Assembly: GCF_900103935.1 (NCBI RefSeq)
Contig: NZ_FNIC01000002.1
Location: 1-64,000 of the forward strand
Origin: Nocardioides szechwanensis
GTDB taxonomy: Bacteria; Actinomycetota; Actinomycetes; Propionibacteriales; Nocardioidaceae
Direction of reading: 5' to 3'
DNA: 64,000 nucleotides
Part shown: positions 34,495 through 43,612 of the stretch, piece after piece
How positions within the stretch are numbered: position 1 is the first letter of the stretch
Layout: every line of letters starts with the position of its first letter
Notes under the pieces: model-generated
Database searches by the model: none
Seen by the model: the letters and a program-made list of their open reading frames with translations, nothing else
What the model was told of the DNA's origin: nothing
Translations under genes and position numbers: made by a program

Positions 34495-36536
34495 GCGCTC
34501 CACTCCTTCGCGACGAGGGTGAGGACATCGTAGGTCGCGACCGGTGCGCCCTCGGCGTTGGTGACCACGGCGTCCCAGCGGACCTCGCCGTAGTCGGCGC
34601 TGGTGCGCGGGGTGATCTCCTTGACCGTCAGCGTCACCGCGATCGAGTCGCCGGCCTTGACCGGGGTCAGGAAGCGCAGGCCGTCGACGCCGAAGTTGGC
34701 CAGCACCGGGCCGGGGTCGGGGTCGACGAACAGCCCGGCCGCGAGCGACACGACGAGGTAGCCGTGGGCGACGATGCCACCGAAGAGCGGGTTGGCGGCG
34801 GCTGCCGTCTCGTCGGTGTGGGCGTAGAACGTGTCGCCGGTGAGCTCGGCGAACGAGTCGATGTCGGCGCGGGTCACCTCGCGCGGCGGGGACACGACGG
34901 AGTCGCCGATCCGGAGCTCGGCGAGGCTCTTGCGGAACGGGTGGACGGTGTCCTCGGCGCGGGCCGAGCCCTTGGTCCAGCGGCCGGTGACCGCGGTGAG
35001 CATGTCCGGGGAGCCCTGGACCGCGGTGCGCTGCATGTGGTGGAGCACGCCGCGGACGCCGCCGAGCTCCTCGCCGCCGCCGGCGCGGCCGGGTCCGCCG
35101 TGGACGAGGACGGGCAGCGGGGAGCCGTGGCCGGTCGACTCGCTGGCGTCGTCGCGGTCGAGCACCAGGATCCGGCCGTGCCACGGCGCCAGACCGAGTA
35201 CGACGGTCCGTGCGACCCCAGGGTCGTGGGTCACCAGCGACCCGACCAACGAGCCCTTGCCGCGGGCGGCGAGCTCGACCGCCTCGTCGAGGCTCTCGTA
35301 GGTGAGCACCGTGCTGACCGGGCCGAACGGCTCGACGTCGTGCGGCTCGACGGCGCCCGGCCGGGCGCGCAGCAGCATGGGGGAGAGGAACGCGCCGCGC
35401 TCGGCGTCGGCGTCCACGAGGTCGACGCGGTCGGGGTCGCCGTAGACGAGGTCGGCGGAGGCGCGCAGTGCCTGCACGGCCTTGCGCACCTCGTCTCGCT
35501 GCTCCAGCGAGGCCAGTGCGCCCATCCGGACGTCGTCGTGCGCGGGGTTGCCGACGGCCACCTTCGCCAGCCGGGCTGCGATCGCCTCGATGACCACGTC
35601 GGCCATGGCCGCAGGCACGATCGTGCGCCGGATCGCGGTGCACTTCTGGCCGGCCTTCACCGTCATCTCCGCCACGACACCCTTGACGAAGAGGTCGAGC
35701 TCCGGGTCGTCGGCCGAGACGTCGGGGCCGAGGATCGAGCAGTTCAGCGAGTCCGCCTCCACGCCGAGCCGGACACCGCCGTGCAGGACGTTGGTGTGGG
35801 TGCGCAACAGCCCTGCGGTGTGCGCGGAGCCGGTGAACGCCACCGAGTCCTGCACCGTGAGCTCGTCGAGCAGCCCGCCCGCGCTGCCGCACAACAGCTG
35901 GAGCGTGCCCTCCGGCAGGATGCGCGACTCCACGATCCGGCGTACGACGAGCTCGGTGAGGTAGGCGGTCTGGCTGGCGGGCTTCACGATCGTGGGCAGC
36001 CCGGCCAGGAGGGCGGGGGCGAGCTTCTCGAGCATCCCCCAGACGGGGAAGTTGAACGCGTTGATCTGTACTGCGACGCCCGGCCGCGAGGTGTAGAGGT
36101 GCTGCCCGACGAACGTGCCCCCCTTGCCGAGCGGCTCGAGCGGGCCGTCGAGCAGGACGGTGTCGTTGGGCAGCTCGCGGGTGCCCTTGCTGGCATAGCT
36201 GAAGACGGTCCCGAAGCCGCCGTCGATGTCGACGGCCGAGTCGCGACGGGTGGCGCCGGTGCGCAGCGAGAGGTCGTACAGCTCGTCCTTGCCGGCCATC
36301 AGGTGCTTGGCGAGCTGCTTGAGCAGCCCCGCCCGCTCGTGGAAGGTCAGGTCCCGCAGCGCCGGCCCGCCGACCGTGCGCGCGTGGGCGACCATCGCGC
36401 CGAGGTCGAGCCCGGCGCTCGAGATCCGGGCCACCTCCTCGCCCGTGGCGGCGTCGCGGAGGGGGGTGCCCTCGTCGCTCGCGTGGTGCCACCGTCCGGC
36501 GGCGTAGCTCTCGAGCAGTGACGTCGCAGCAGGCAT
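34491..36536 (-). CDS. paaZ: PaaZ: oxepin-CoA hydrolase / 3-oxo-5,6-dehydrosuberyl-CoA semialdehyde dehydrogenase
   Basis: A 681-aa bifunctional ring-opening enzyme of the phenylacetate pathway. Residues about 1-520 are an aldehyde dehydrogenase with [15 protein letters not shown] (catalytic Cys near 295). Residues about 530-681 are a MaoC-type (R)-hydratase domain with [37 protein letters not shown] (Asp/His dyad). It hydrolyses the oxepin-CoA ring and oxidises the aldehyde with NADP. It is divergent from paaABCDE across an 85-bp promoter region with a PaaR-type palindrome. The leaderless -10 (TAGTCT, minus strand) supports ATG 36536. Confidence 0.96.
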   Translation of the reverse strand: MPAATSLLESYAAGRWHHASDEGTPLRDAATGEEVARISSAGLDLGAMVAHARTVGGPALRDLTFHERAGLLKQLAKHLMAGKDELYDLSLRTGATRRDSAVDIDGGFGTVFSYASKGTRELPNDTVLLDGPLEPLGKGGTFVGQHLYTSRPGVAVQINAFNFPVWGMLEKLAPALLAGLPTIVKPASQTAYLTELVVRRIVESRILPEGTLQLLCGSAGGLLDELTVQDSVAFTGSAHTAGLLRTHTNVLHGGVRLGVEADSLNCSILGPDVSADDPELDLFVKGVVAEMTVKAGQKCTAIRRTIVPAAMADVVIEAIAARLAKVAVGNPAHDDVRMGALASLEQRDEVRKAVQALRASADLVYGDPDRVDLVDADAERGAFLSPMLLRARPGAVEPHDVEPFGPVSTVLTYESLDEAVELAARGKGSLVGSLVTHDPGVARTVVLGLAPWHGRILVLDRDDASESTGHGSPLPVLVHGGPGRAGGGEELGGVRGVLHHMQRTAVQGSPDMLTAVTGRWTKGSARAEDTVHPFRKSLAELRIGDSVVSPPREVTRADIDSFAELTGDTFYAHTDETAAAANPLFGGIVAHGYLVVSLAAGLFVDPDPGPVLANFGVDGLRFLTPVKAGDSIAVTLTVKEITPRTSADYGEVRWDAVVTNAEGAPVATYDVLTLVAKEWSA

Positions 36537-36543
36537 GTGTGGC

Positions 36544-36549
36544 AGACTA
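36544..36549 (-). promoter_or_regulatory. -10 element of leaderless paaZ
   Basis: Minus strand TAGTCT, 7 nt, ATG at 36536. The adjacent palindrome lies in its spacer. Confidence 0.6.
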
Positions 36550-36554
36550 TTGCA

Positions 36555-36566
36555 GACCGATCGGTC
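36555..36566. promoter_or_regulatory. PaaR-type operator between paaZ and paaA
   Basis: GACCGATCGGTC is a perfect 12-bp palindrome 5 bp upstream of the paaZ -10 hexamer and 55 bp before paaA. TetR-type PaaR proteins of actinobacteria bind ACCGA/TCGGT-like palindromes, and a TetR gene of this kind ends the cluster. Confidence 0.7.
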
Positions 36567-36621
36567 AGTAAATATCGTTCACCAGGCCGGTCAGCAGAGG
36601 TCGATCCAGCAGGGAGGCGCC

Positions 36622-37566
36622 GTGACCGCAACCGAGTCCGAGCTGCAGGGCGGCTTCGACCAGACGCTCGCCCACAACGACCGGATCGAGCCGCGCGACT
36701 GGATGCCGGAGGGCTACCGCAAGACCCTCGTGCGCCAGATCGCCCAGCACGCGCACTCCGAGATCATCGGGATGCAGCCCGAGGGCGGCTGGATCACCCG
36801 CGCGCCCTCGCTGCGCCGCAAGGCGATCCTGCTGGCCAAGGTGCAGGACGAGGCCGGTCACGGGCTCTACCTCTACTCCGCCTGCGAGACCCTCGGCGTC
36901 TCGCGCGCCGAGCTCACCGAGATGCTGCTCTCGGGCCGGCAGAAGTACTCCTCGATCTTCAACTACCCGACGCTCTCGTACGCCGACGTCGGGACGATCG
37001 GCTGGCTCGTCGACGGCGCCGCGATCTGCAACCAGGTGCCGCTGTGCCGCACGTCGTTCGGCCCCTACGGCCGCGCCATGATCCGGATCTGCAAGGAGGA
37101 GTCGTTCCACCAGCGGCAGGGCTTCGAGCTGCTGATGACGATGATGCGCGGCACCGACGCGCAGCGCGCCATGGTGCAGGAGTCGGTCGACCGCTTCTGG
37201 TGGCCGGCGCTGATGATGTTCGGCCCGCCCGACGACGAGTCGCCCAACACGGCGCAGTCCATGGCCTGGGGGATCAAGCGCAACACCAACGACGAGCTGC
37301 GCCAGCGTTTCGTCGACATGAGTGTCCCGCAGGCCGAGGCGCTCGGCGTCACCTTCCCCGACCCGGAGCTGCGCTGGAACGACGAGCGCGGCGCCCACGA
37401 CTTCGGTACGCCCGACTGGGACGAGTTCATGCAGGTGGTCAAGGGCGACGGGCCCTGCAACCGCCAGCGCATCGCGCACCGACGCCGAGCCCACGAGGAC
37501 GGCGCGTGGGTCCGCGAGGCCGCGACCGCGTTCGCGGCCCGCTCGACCACCGAGGTGGGGGCATGA
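36622..37566 (+). CDS. paaA: PaaA: phenylacetyl-CoA epoxidase catalytic subunit
   Basis: A 314-aa di-iron oxygenase subunit that forms the ring-1,2-epoxide of phenylacetyl-CoA with PaaC. Iron-ligand motifs of the four-helix bundle are visible as [17 protein letters not shown] (ExxH) and [13 protein letters not shown] (second ExxxH). The N-terminal [25 protein letters not shown] and the [16 protein letters not shown] segment are highly conserved in PaaA. GTG at 36622 follows AGGGAGG at 36611-36617. It overlaps paaB by ATGA, and all five genes of the operon touch or nearly touch. Confidence 0.98.
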   Translation: MTATESELQGGFDQTLAHNDRIEPRDWMPEGYRKTLVRQIAQHAHSEIIGMQPEGGWITRAPSLRRKAILLAKVQDEAGHGLYLYSACETLGVSRAELTEMLLSGRQKYSSIFNYPTLSYADVGTIGWLVDGAAICNQVPLCRTSFGPYGRAMIRICKEESFHQRQGFELLMTMMRGTDAQRAMVQESVDRFWWPALMMFGPPDDESPNTAQSMAWGIKRNTNDELRQRFVDMSVPQAEALGVTFPDPELRWNDERGAHDFGTPDWDEFMQVVKGDGPCNRQRIAHRRRAHEDGAWVREAATAFAARSTTEVGA

Positions 37567-37859
37567 GTGAGGAGCTCCAGGCCGAGTGGCCGCTCTACGA
37601 GGTGTTCGTGCGCGGCAAGCGCGGCCTCAACCACGTGCACGTCGGATCGCTCCACGCCGCCGACGACGAGATGGCCGTACGCCACGCACGCGACGTCTAC
37701 ACGCGCCGCAACGAGGGCGTCAGCATCTGGGTCGTGCGCGCTGACGCGATCACCGCGTCGAGCCCCGACGAGAAGGACCCGCTGTTCGCGCCGAGCGGCG
37801 ACAAGGTCTACCGGCACCCGACGTTCTACGCCATCCCCGACAACGTCCCCCACATGTAG
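37563..37859 (+). CDS. paaB: PaaB: phenylacetyl-CoA epoxidase small subunit
   Basis: A 98-aa protein with [51 protein letters not shown], the conserved PaaB sequence, ending in [18 protein letters not shown]. It bridges PaaA-PaaC heterodimers in the epoxidase complex and is needed for activity. ATG overlaps the paaA stop. Confidence 0.97.
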   Translation: MSEELQAEWPLYEVFVRGKRGLNHVHVGSLHAADDEMAVRHARDVYTRRNEGVSIWVVRADAITASSPDEKDPLFAPSGDKVYRHPTFYAIPDNVPHM

Positions 37860-37866
37860 GCGTGAG

Positions 37867-38796
37867 ATGACCGACCACGACTCCGTCTACGACGGCCTGC
37901 TCGGCAGCGACACGTCGCACTGGGCCTTCGGGCAAGGCCGAGAGACAAGTCCCAGCGAGGATCCGCTGGCCGGCGTGGACTCGACGCTGCCGGAGGGTGT
38001 CGACGGCGCCGAGCTGGCGGCGTACTGCCTGATGCTCGGCGACGACGCGCTCGTGCTCTCGCACCGGATCTCGGAGTGGTGCAGCCGGGCGCCCGACCTC
38101 GAGGACGACATTGCGCTGGCCAACATCGCGCTCGACCTGCTCGGCCAGGCGCGGCTGCTGCTCGCGCGCGCCGCGGCCGCCGACCCGGGGATCGCGCCCT
38201 CGCTGCCGGCTGGCTCGCCGGTGCCGCCGGAGGACGCGCTCGCGTTCTTCCGGGAGGCGGGGGAGTTCCGCAACGCGCGGATCATGGAGCTGCCCAACGG
38301 CGATTTTGCCCACGTCGTCGTCCGGGTCCTGCTGGCCTCCTCCGCGCGGCTGGCGATCATGGAGCGGCTGGCCGCGAGCCGTGACCACGTGCTCGCCGCC
38401 GTGGCGGCCAAGGGGGTCAAGGAGCTGACCTACCACCGCGACTACGCCGGCCGCTGGTTCCTGACGCTGGCCCAGGGGACCGACGAGTCCCGCCGTCGCC
38501 TGCTCGCCGCGCTCGACCTGGTCTGGCCGCTCTACGCCGAGATGTTCGCCGCGCACCCGGTGGAGGTGTCCCTGGGCGAGGCGGGCGTGGGCGTCGACCC
38601 GACCACCGTCGCCGACGAGGTCGACGTCGTGCTCGAGCAGGTCTTCGCGATGAGCGGCGTCGAGCGACCCGAGCGGCAGCCGCTGGCCGGCGTACGCGGC
38701 CGTCTCGGGCGCCACGGGCTGCACACCGAGGCGATGAGCCTGCTGCTCGCCCAGATGCAGGTCGTCGCCCGCGCGCACCCGGAGGGCCGATGGTGA
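37867..38796 (+). CDS. paaC: PaaC: phenylacetyl-CoA epoxidase structural subunit
   Basis: A 309-aa ferritin-like subunit that pairs with PaaA and lacks a catalytic di-iron centre. Typical segments are AAYCLMLGDDALVLSHRISEWCSRAPDLEDDIALANIALDLLGQARLLL, KELTYHRDYAGRWFLTLAQGTDES and RLGRHGLHTEAMSLLLAQMQVVAR. The N-terminal 40 residues are a variable linker (HWAFGQGRETSP). Seven bases separate it from paaB, and its last 7 bp overlap paaD. Confidence 0.97.
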   Translation: MTDHDSVYDGLLGSDTSHWAFGQGRETSPSEDPLAGVDSTLPEGVDGAELAAYCLMLGDDALVLSHRISEWCSRAPDLEDDIALANIALDLLGQARLLLARAAAADPGIAPSLPAGSPVPPEDALAFFREAGEFRNARIMELPNGDFAHVVVRVLLASSARLAIMERLAASRDHVLAAVAAKGVKELTYHRDYAGRWFLTLAQGTDESRRRLLAALDLVWPLYAEMFAAHPVEVSLGEAGVGVDPTTVADEVDVVLEQVFAMSGVERPERQPLAGVRGRLGRHGLHTEAMSLLLAQMQVVARAHPEGRW

Positions 38797-39287
38797 CCGC
38801 CTACGCCGTGGCCGCGTCGGTGACCGACCCGGAGATGCCGATGCTGACCCTGGAGGACCTCGGGGTGCTGCGCGACGTGGAGGTCGCGGCCGACGGGGCC
38901 GTGGTCGTCGCGATCACGCCGACCTACTCCGGCTGCCCGGCGATGGCCACGATGCGCGACGACCTGGTGCACCGCCTGCACGACGCGGGGTACGACGACG
39001 TCCGGGTGCGCGTCGAGCTGAGCCCCGCCTGGTCCAGCGACTGGATCACCGAGCGCGGACGCCGGGCGCTGGCCGCGCACGGACTGTCGGCGCCCGGCCC
39101 CGCGCCCCAGCCCGACACCAGTGGACCGGTCCCGCTCAACCTGCTCCCGCGGCGCCGCGACCTGCGCTGCCCGCAGTGCGGCTCGGCCGAGGTGGAGCTG
39201 ACCTCGGAGTTCGGCGCCACCGCGTGCAAGGCGCTCTACCGGTGCACGGCCTGCCTCGAGCCGTTCGAGCACGTGAAGGAGATCTGA
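38790..39287 (+). CDS. paaD: PaaD: Fe-S maturation protein of the epoxidase
   Basis: A 165-aa DUF59/MIP18-type protein: VTDPEMPMLTLEDLGVLRDVEV and ITPTYSGCPAMATMRDD carry the DPE and TYSGCPA motifs. The C-terminal zinc-ribbon-like part has CPQCGS and CTACLEPF. It is thought to assist assembly of the iron-sulfur/iron centres of the complex. ATG at 38790 lies inside the end of paaC. Confidence 0.95.
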   Translation: MVTAYAVAASVTDPEMPMLTLEDLGVLRDVEVAADGAVVVAITPTYSGCPAMATMRDDLVHRLHDAGYDDVRVRVELSPAWSSDWITERGRRALAAHGLSAPGPAPQPDTSGPVPLNLLPRRRDLRCPQCGSAEVELTSEFGATACKALYRCTACLEPFEHVKEI

Positions 39288-40390
39288 TGACGGTCACCGC
39301 CTCGTCGTCGGGGGCCCGCGTCAGCAGCCGCTCCGTGCCGGTCTTCCACACCCTGACCGTCGCCGCGGTCGAGCGACTCTGCGACGACGCCGCGGCCGTC
39401 ACCTTCGACGTACCGCACGACCTGGTCGAGGCGTTCGCCTTCCACGCCGGGCAGTCGCTCACGCTGCGTCGGTACGTCGACGGCCAGGAGCACCGCCGCT
39501 CCTACTCGATCTGCGCCCCGGCCGGGGAGCGGCCGCGCATCGGCGTACGCGAGATCCCGGGCGGCCTGTTCTCGTCCTGGCTGGTGCACGACGTCCGGCC
39601 CGGCGACCTGGTCGAGGTGCAGACGCCCACGGGCAGCTTCCGCGCCGACCCGACGACCGCCGGCCGGCACCTGTGCATCGCCGCCGGCTCCGGCATCACG
39701 CCGATGCTCTCCATCGCCGCCACCGTCCTCGCCGGACGCCCGGACACCGAGGTCGCGCTGCTCTACGGCAACCGCACCAGCGGGTCCGTGATGTTCGCCG
39801 AGGAGCTCGGCGACCTCAAGAACCGTTACGGGCCGCGGCTCCAGCTCGTCCACGTCCTGAGCCGGGAGCCGCGCGACGTCGAGCTGTTCTCGGGCCGCCT
39901 GGACGCCGAGCGGCTCCGCCGCCTGCTCTCGGTGCTGGTGCCGCTCGACGGTGTCGACCACGTGTGGCTGTGCGGCCCGCTCGCGATGATCGAGGATGCC
40001 CGCGCCGTGTGCGCCGAGCTCGGGGTCCCGGCCGACCGGGTGCACGCCGAGCTGTTCTACGTCGACGAGCCACCGCCCGAGCTGCACCGGCTGACGCCGG
40101 TCGTCGAGGGCGAGACCAGCGACGTGACCGTGGTGATGGACGGTCTCTCGGCGGTGGTCCCGATGTCGCGCGCCGCGACCATCCTCGACGGCGCCCAGGC
40201 CAGCCGCTCCGACCTGCCCTTCGCCTGCAAGGGCGGGGTCTGCGGCACCTGCCGCGCGCTGGTCCGCGACGGCGAGGTCGTGATGCGCCGCAACTACGCG
40301 CTCGAGGCCGCCGAGGTCGAGGCCGGCTTCGTGCTCACCTGCCAGTCCCACCCCGTGAGCGACTGCGTCACCGTCGACTTCGACGCCTGA
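39287..40390 (+). CDS. paaE: PaaE: epoxidase reductase (FAD, NADPH, 2Fe-2S)
   Basis: A 367-aa electron-transfer subunit. The N-terminal FAD-binding barrel has RRSYSICAPAG. The NAD(P)-binding region has AAGSGITPMLSIAATVL and WLCGPLAMIEDAR, and the C-terminal plant-type ferredoxin domain has CKGGVCGTC plus a fourth Cys in LTCQSHP. It passes electrons from NADPH to PaaA. The start overlaps the paaD stop as TGATG. The stop is 20 bp from the convergent regulator gene. Confidence 0.97.
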   Translation: MTVTASSSGARVSSRSVPVFHTLTVAAVERLCDDAAAVTFDVPHDLVEAFAFHAGQSLTLRRYVDGQEHRRSYSICAPAGERPRIGVREIPGGLFSSWLVHDVRPGDLVEVQTPTGSFRADPTTAGRHLCIAAGSGITPMLSIAATVLAGRPDTEVALLYGNRTSGSVMFAEELGDLKNRYGPRLQLVHVLSREPRDVELFSGRLDAERLRRLLSVLVPLDGVDHVWLCGPLAMIEDARAVCAELGVPADRVHAELFYVDEPPPELHRLTPVVEGETSDVTVVMDGLSAVVPMSRAATILDGAQASRSDLPFACKGGVCGTCRALVRDGEVVMRRNYALEAAEVEAGFVLTCQSHPVSDCVTVDFDA

Positions 40391-40410
40391 ACGCCTGACG
40401 CCGGCCCGGC

Positions 40411-41019
40411 TCAGGGGGCGTTGAGCCCGTCGAACGCGATCGTCGTGATCGCGTCGGAGAGCACGGTCGCGTCGACCACGCCGTCGGGCCGGTACCACTC
40501 GACCAGCGAGTTGACCATGCCGAACAGCAGCCGACTCACCAGGTCGGGCGCCACGTCGGCGCGCAGGGCCCCCTCGTCCACGGCCGCCTGCACCAGCTCG
40601 GCGAGCTGGGCGTCGATCCAGCGCCGGCGCCGCAGCGCCTCGAGCTCGACCGGGCTGTTGCCGCGCACCCGCAGCAGCAGCGTCACGGCCGGCTGCTGGG
40701 CGACGAGCACCTCGACGCTCTGCCGGACCGCCGTCCGCAGCCGGAGGTACGCCGTACCGCCCGACATGTCCCGCGCCGCCTCGATCACGGCGGTCAGCTC
40801 GTCCAGCGCCACGTCGAGGGCCTGCTCCAGCAGGTGTGACTTGCTGTCCACGTGGTGGTAGATCGCGGACTTGGTGAACCCCAGCTCCTTGGCCAGGTCG
40901 CCCATGCTGGTGCCGTCGTAGCCCTGCCGGTTGAACAGCTCGACCGCGCGCCGGAGCACCGTCTCCTGGTCGTAGCCGGGGCGGCCACGCCGCGGCGGCT
41001 GGCTCGCGGGCTCCGACAT
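40411..41019 (-). CDS. paaR: TetR-family regulator, probable PaaR
   Basis: A 202-aa TetR repressor with N-terminal HTH (VLRRAVELFNRQGYDGTSMGDLAKELGFTKSAIYHHVDSKSHLL). The C-terminal helices have FGMVNSLVEWYRPDG, as in the actinobacterial PaaR/KstR2-like TetR_C_33 group. Its position at the end of the paa operon, and the GACCGATCGGTC palindrome between paaZ and paaA, suggest that it represses the cluster and is released by phenylacetyl-CoA, as known for PaaR. It is convergent with paaE and probably transcribed from the gap at 41020-41079. Confidence 0.8.
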   Translation of the reverse strand: MSEPASQPPRRGRPGYDQETVLRRAVELFNRQGYDGTSMGDLAKELGFTKSAIYHHVDSKSHLLEQALDVALDELTAVIEAARDMSGGTAYLRLRTAVRQSVEVLVAQQPAVTLLLRVRGNSPVELEALRRRRWIDAQLAELVQAAVDEGALRADVAPDLVSRLLFGMVNSLVEWYRPDGVVDATVLSDAITTIAFDGLNAP

Positions 41020-41079
41020 GGCCCCACGATCCCACAGTGACGACCGTCACCTCAGGGGCCCAGCGCCGTTGATGAGGAC

Positions 41080-42555
41080 ATGCGACTGCTCACCTCCGTC
41101 CGCGGGGCCCTCCTCGTCACGCTCGCGTGCGTCGTCGCGCTGACCCTGGCGGGCTGTGGCTCGCGCGTGCACCCCGAATCGGTCGCCGGTGCCAACGGCA
41201 CGTCGACCGGGGTGGTCACCCCGGGCGCCGAGGGGGCGCTCGAGGGCGGGGTCGTGGCCGAAGGCAGCGGCTCCGACGTCGGCACCGTCGACGACCCCGG
41301 AGTCGTCGACGACGGCGGCACTGCGCCGGGCGCCACGACCGGCGGTGGTACGACGGGCGGCCCCGCGGCGCCCCAGGCCGAGGAGAACGCCGCCGGCGGT
41401 GGTGGCGAGGCCGGCGCCTGCGACGGGTTCAAGAACCAGACCGGCATCACCGACGACAAGATCGTGATCGCCAACTCCTCCGACATCTCCGGCCCGGTGC
41501 CCGGGCTGATGCAGGCCGGACAGGACGCCACCCGCGCCTACGCCGCCTACTTCAACGCCACCTCCGACATCTGCGGCCGCAAGCTCGAGGTCCTGCTGCT
41601 CGACAGCCGCACCGACGCCGCCGCCGACCAGGTGTCCTACACGCGGGCCTGCGACGAGGCGTTCGCCGCCGTCGGCTCCATGTCGGCCTTCGACTCCGGC
41701 GGCGCGGCCGCGGCGCAGAAGTGCGGGCTGCCCGACCTGCGCGCGGCGTCGGCCTCACTGGAGCGGTCGCGGTGCACGACCTGCTTCGGGGCGATGTCGC
41801 TCAAGGCCAACGAGTTCGAGAACGCCGTACCCGACTGGATCAAGGCCAACTACCCCGACGCGGCCACCAAGGCCGGCTACGTCTGGATCAACGCCGGCGC
41901 CGTCCCCGCCAACGCCAACTACCAGGCCGACGCGATGGAGAAGCGCGGGCTGAAGTTCGTGGTCCGCACGGGCATCGACACCTCCGAGTTCAACTACGCG
42001 CCCTACGTCCAGGAGCTCAAGGACGCCGGCGTGGAGTACCTCCAGTTCCTCGGCTCCGCCGCCCACGCCGTCCGCATGGTGCAGGCGATGCAGCAGCAGG
42101 GCTACAAGCCCGACCTCTTCATGATGTCGCAGCCGATGTACGAGCAGGCCTTCATCGAGCAGGCCGGCGAGGCCGCCGAGGACGCCCACGTCTTCATCAC
42201 CCACGTGCCGTTCGAGGAGGCGTCCAGCAACGCCGAGATCGCGCTCTACCTGGCCTGGCTCCAGCAGGTGAACCCCGGCGCCAAGCCGACCAGCTACGGG
42301 CTGTTCGCCTGGTCGGCGACGCGGCTGTTCGTCGAGCAGGCCACTGCTCTCGGCGGCAAGCTCTCCCGCGCCTCGCTCGTGGCCGCGCTGAGCAAGGTCA
42401 AGGACTGGACCGCCAACGGCGCCCACGGGCCGCAGAACGTCGGCGCCAAGCGCACCGGGGAGTGCTGGCGCTTCATCAAGGTCGACAACAGCCGATGGAC
42501 GGCGGTCGGCTCCCGCAAGTACGCCTGCAACGGCACGACCACCGTCCCGGAGTAG
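41080..42555 (+). CDS. Lipoprotein ABC solute-binding protein (amino-acid/aromatic type)
   Basis: A 491-aa secreted lipoprotein. Signal peptide with lipobox LTLAGC (Cys26) is followed by a long low-complexity Gly/Ala/Thr/Val linker (about 35-110). The periplasmic-binding fold (LivK/PBP1 type, Peripla_BP_6) begins with DKIVIANSSDISGPVPGLMQAGQDATRAYAAYFN. No permease or ATPase gene is adjacent, so it must serve a distant transporter or act as a sensor. It begins 60 bp from the paaR start, divergently, so it might be co-controlled, but its ligand cannot be read. tRNA-Glu starts convergently 1 nt after the stop. Confidence 0.85.
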   Translation: MRLLTSVRGALLVTLACVVALTLAGCGSRVHPESVAGANGTSTGVVTPGAEGALEGGVVAEGSGSDVGTVDDPGVVDDGGTAPGATTGGGTTGGPAAPQAEENAAGGGGEAGACDGFKNQTGITDDKIVIANSSDISGPVPGLMQAGQDATRAYAAYFNATSDICGRKLEVLLLDSRTDAAADQVSYTRACDEAFAAVGSMSAFDSGGAAAAQKCGLPDLRAASASLERSRCTTCFGAMSLKANEFENAVPDWIKANYPDAATKAGYVWINAGAVPANANYQADAMEKRGLKFVVRTGIDTSEFNYAPYVQELKDAGVEYLQFLGSAAHAVRMVQAMQQQGYKPDLFMMSQPMYEQAFIEQAGEAAEDAHVFITHVPFEEASSNAEIALYLAWLQQVNPGAKPTSYGLFAWSATRLFVEQATALGGKLSRASLVAALSKVKDWTANGAHGPQNVGAKRTGECWRFIKVDNSRWTAVGSRKYACNGTTTVPE

Positions 42556-42628
42556 CACCCCCAACGGGATTCGAACCCGTGCTACCGCCGTGAAAGGGCG
42601 ACGTCCTAGGCCGCTAGACGATGGGGGC
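42556..42628 (-). tRNA. tRNA-Glu (TTC)
   Basis: On the minus strand GCCCCCATCGTCTAGCGGCC begins the tRNA. The anticodon loop CTTTCAC gives TTC, and the T-arm is GGTTCGAATCCC. The first acceptor pair is G-U, as in other actinobacterial tRNA-Glu. CCA is not encoded. The 3' end is back to back with the solute-binding gene's stop. Confidence 0.95.
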
Positions 42629-42704
42629 CGGACTGCCCGGCAAGCATAGGGCCGGGTGCGAGGGGCCTCCAAAGCGGCAGCCCCGCCCGTCACCGGAGCC
42701 CGGA

Positions 42705-42735
42705 TTGGGAGGTGCCAGCGTCGATGGGTTAGAGT
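42705..42735 (+). promoter_or_regulatory. Possible promoter of tRNA-Asp
   Basis: TTGGGA (42705-42710) and TAGAGT (42730-42735) with a 19-bp spacer, about 60 bp before the tRNA. Confidence 0.35.
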
Positions 42736-42797
42736 TCCAGCGCTCCGGCCCTGCCGGACAAATCAGCACGCAGCACCATCAGCAGTAGGCATCACCT

Positions 42798-42871
42798 GGC
42801 CCCGTAGCGCAGTTGGTTAGCGCGCCGCCCTGTCACGGCGGAGGCCGCGGGTTCGAGTCCCGTCGGGGTCG
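42798..42871 (+). tRNA. tRNA-Asp (GTC)
   Basis: GGCCCCGTAGCGCAGTTGG begins the tRNA. The anticodon loop CTGTCAC gives GTC, and the T-arm is GGTTCGAGTCCC. Acceptor GGCCCCG pairs with CGGGGTC; the discriminator is G and CCA is not encoded. Confidence 0.96.
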
Positions 42872-42880
42872 CAGACGCCT

Positions 42881-42908
42881 GAAGCCCTCACCAGTAGGTG
42901 GGGGCTTC
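42881..42908 (+). terminator. Terminator of tRNA-Asp
   Basis: GAAGCCCTCACC and GGTGGGGGCTTC with loop AGTA; one G-U pair. It starts 10 bases after the tRNA. Confidence 0.7.
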
Positions 42909-42932
42909 CGGCATTTCGGGCACAATGACCGC

Positions 42933-43289
42933 GTGCCGATGGAGATGGAGCCTGAGCGCTTCGACGCCTTGGTCGACCGGGCCCTCGACGGCATCCCCGA
43001 CGAGCTGGCCTCGCTGGTGCGCAACGTGGTGGTGCTGGTCGAGGACGAGCCGCCGGAGGACGAGCCCGACGACCTGCTCGGGCTGTACGACGGGGTGGCG
43101 CTGACCGACCGCGACGGCACCCTCGGCGTGGAGCTGCCCGACCGGATCTTCATCTTCCGTGGCCCGCTGCTCGACCTGTGCGCCGACGAGGCCGAGCTGG
43201 TCGAGGAGGTCCGGATCACCGTCGTGCACGAGGTCGCCCACCACTTCGGCATCGACGACGACCGCCTGCACGATCTCGGCTACGCCTAG
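42933..43289 (+). CDS. Zincin-like metallopeptidase (DUF1025 family)
   Basis: A 118-aa protein of the MMP-like/PF06262 family. A short N-terminal helix FDALVDRALDGIPDELASLVRNVVVLVEDEPP leads to strands and the zinc motif VHEVAHHFGIDDDRLHDLGY (HExxH near 103-107, with Asp as a likely third ligand region). The role is unknown; the fold is a minimal zincin that may be a protease. GTG at 42933 is preferred over longer frames because CACAAT lies 6 nt upstream and the terminator of tRNA-Asp lies before it. The gene is convergent with crcB. Confidence 0.85.
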   Translation: MPMEMEPERFDALVDRALDGIPDELASLVRNVVVLVEDEPPEDEPDDLLGLYDGVALTDRDGTLGVELPDRIFIFRGPLLDLCADEAELVEEVRITVVHEVAHHFGIDDDRLHDLGYA

Positions 43290-43612
43290 GCGGCGACCCA
43301 GAAGCCCAGCGCGCAGGCCGCGAGCGCGAGGCCGATGGTCACGGCCGCGTACCCGGCTCCGCGCCGAGTGCCCAGGGCATGCGTCTGCACGGCGAAGGCG
43401 CTGTAGGTCGTGAGACCGCCGCAGAAGCCGGTCCCGAGCAGTGCCAGCGCGTCGGCGTCGAGGGAGAGGGCCGAGAAGACCCCGAGCAGGAACGACCCCA
43501 CGACGTTGACCAGCAGCGTGCCGGCGGGAAGGTCGCGGTCCCACAGATGGCCGGCCAGGAACCGCAGGACGGCGCCCGCGGCGCCGCCCACCGCCACCAG
43601 TAGCCCGGTCAC
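43286..43612 (-). CDS. crcB: CrcB/Fluc fluoride channel subunit, second gene
   Basis: A 108-aa four-TM protein: GGAAGAVLRFLAGHLW, GTLLVNVVGSFLLGVFSAL (conserved N in the pore), and GFCGGLTTYSAFAVQT (the GGxTTxSTF-like Na+ site). A Fluc subunit that exports fluoride. Its GTG overlaps the preceding crcB stop by GTGA. Paired crcB genes commonly make heterodimeric channels in actinobacteria. Confidence 0.93.
   Translation of the reverse strand: MTGLLVAVGGAAGAVLRFLAGHLWDRDLPAGTLLVNVVGSFLLGVFSALSLDADALALLGTGFCGGLTTYSAFAVQTHALGTRRGAGYAAVTIGLALAACALGFWVAA

Noticed and set aside
34189..36492. One 767-residue protein joining an Arg-rich frame to EthD
   Set aside because: The upstream part is a frame shadow of paaZ; only the last 101 residues are the EthD-like protein.
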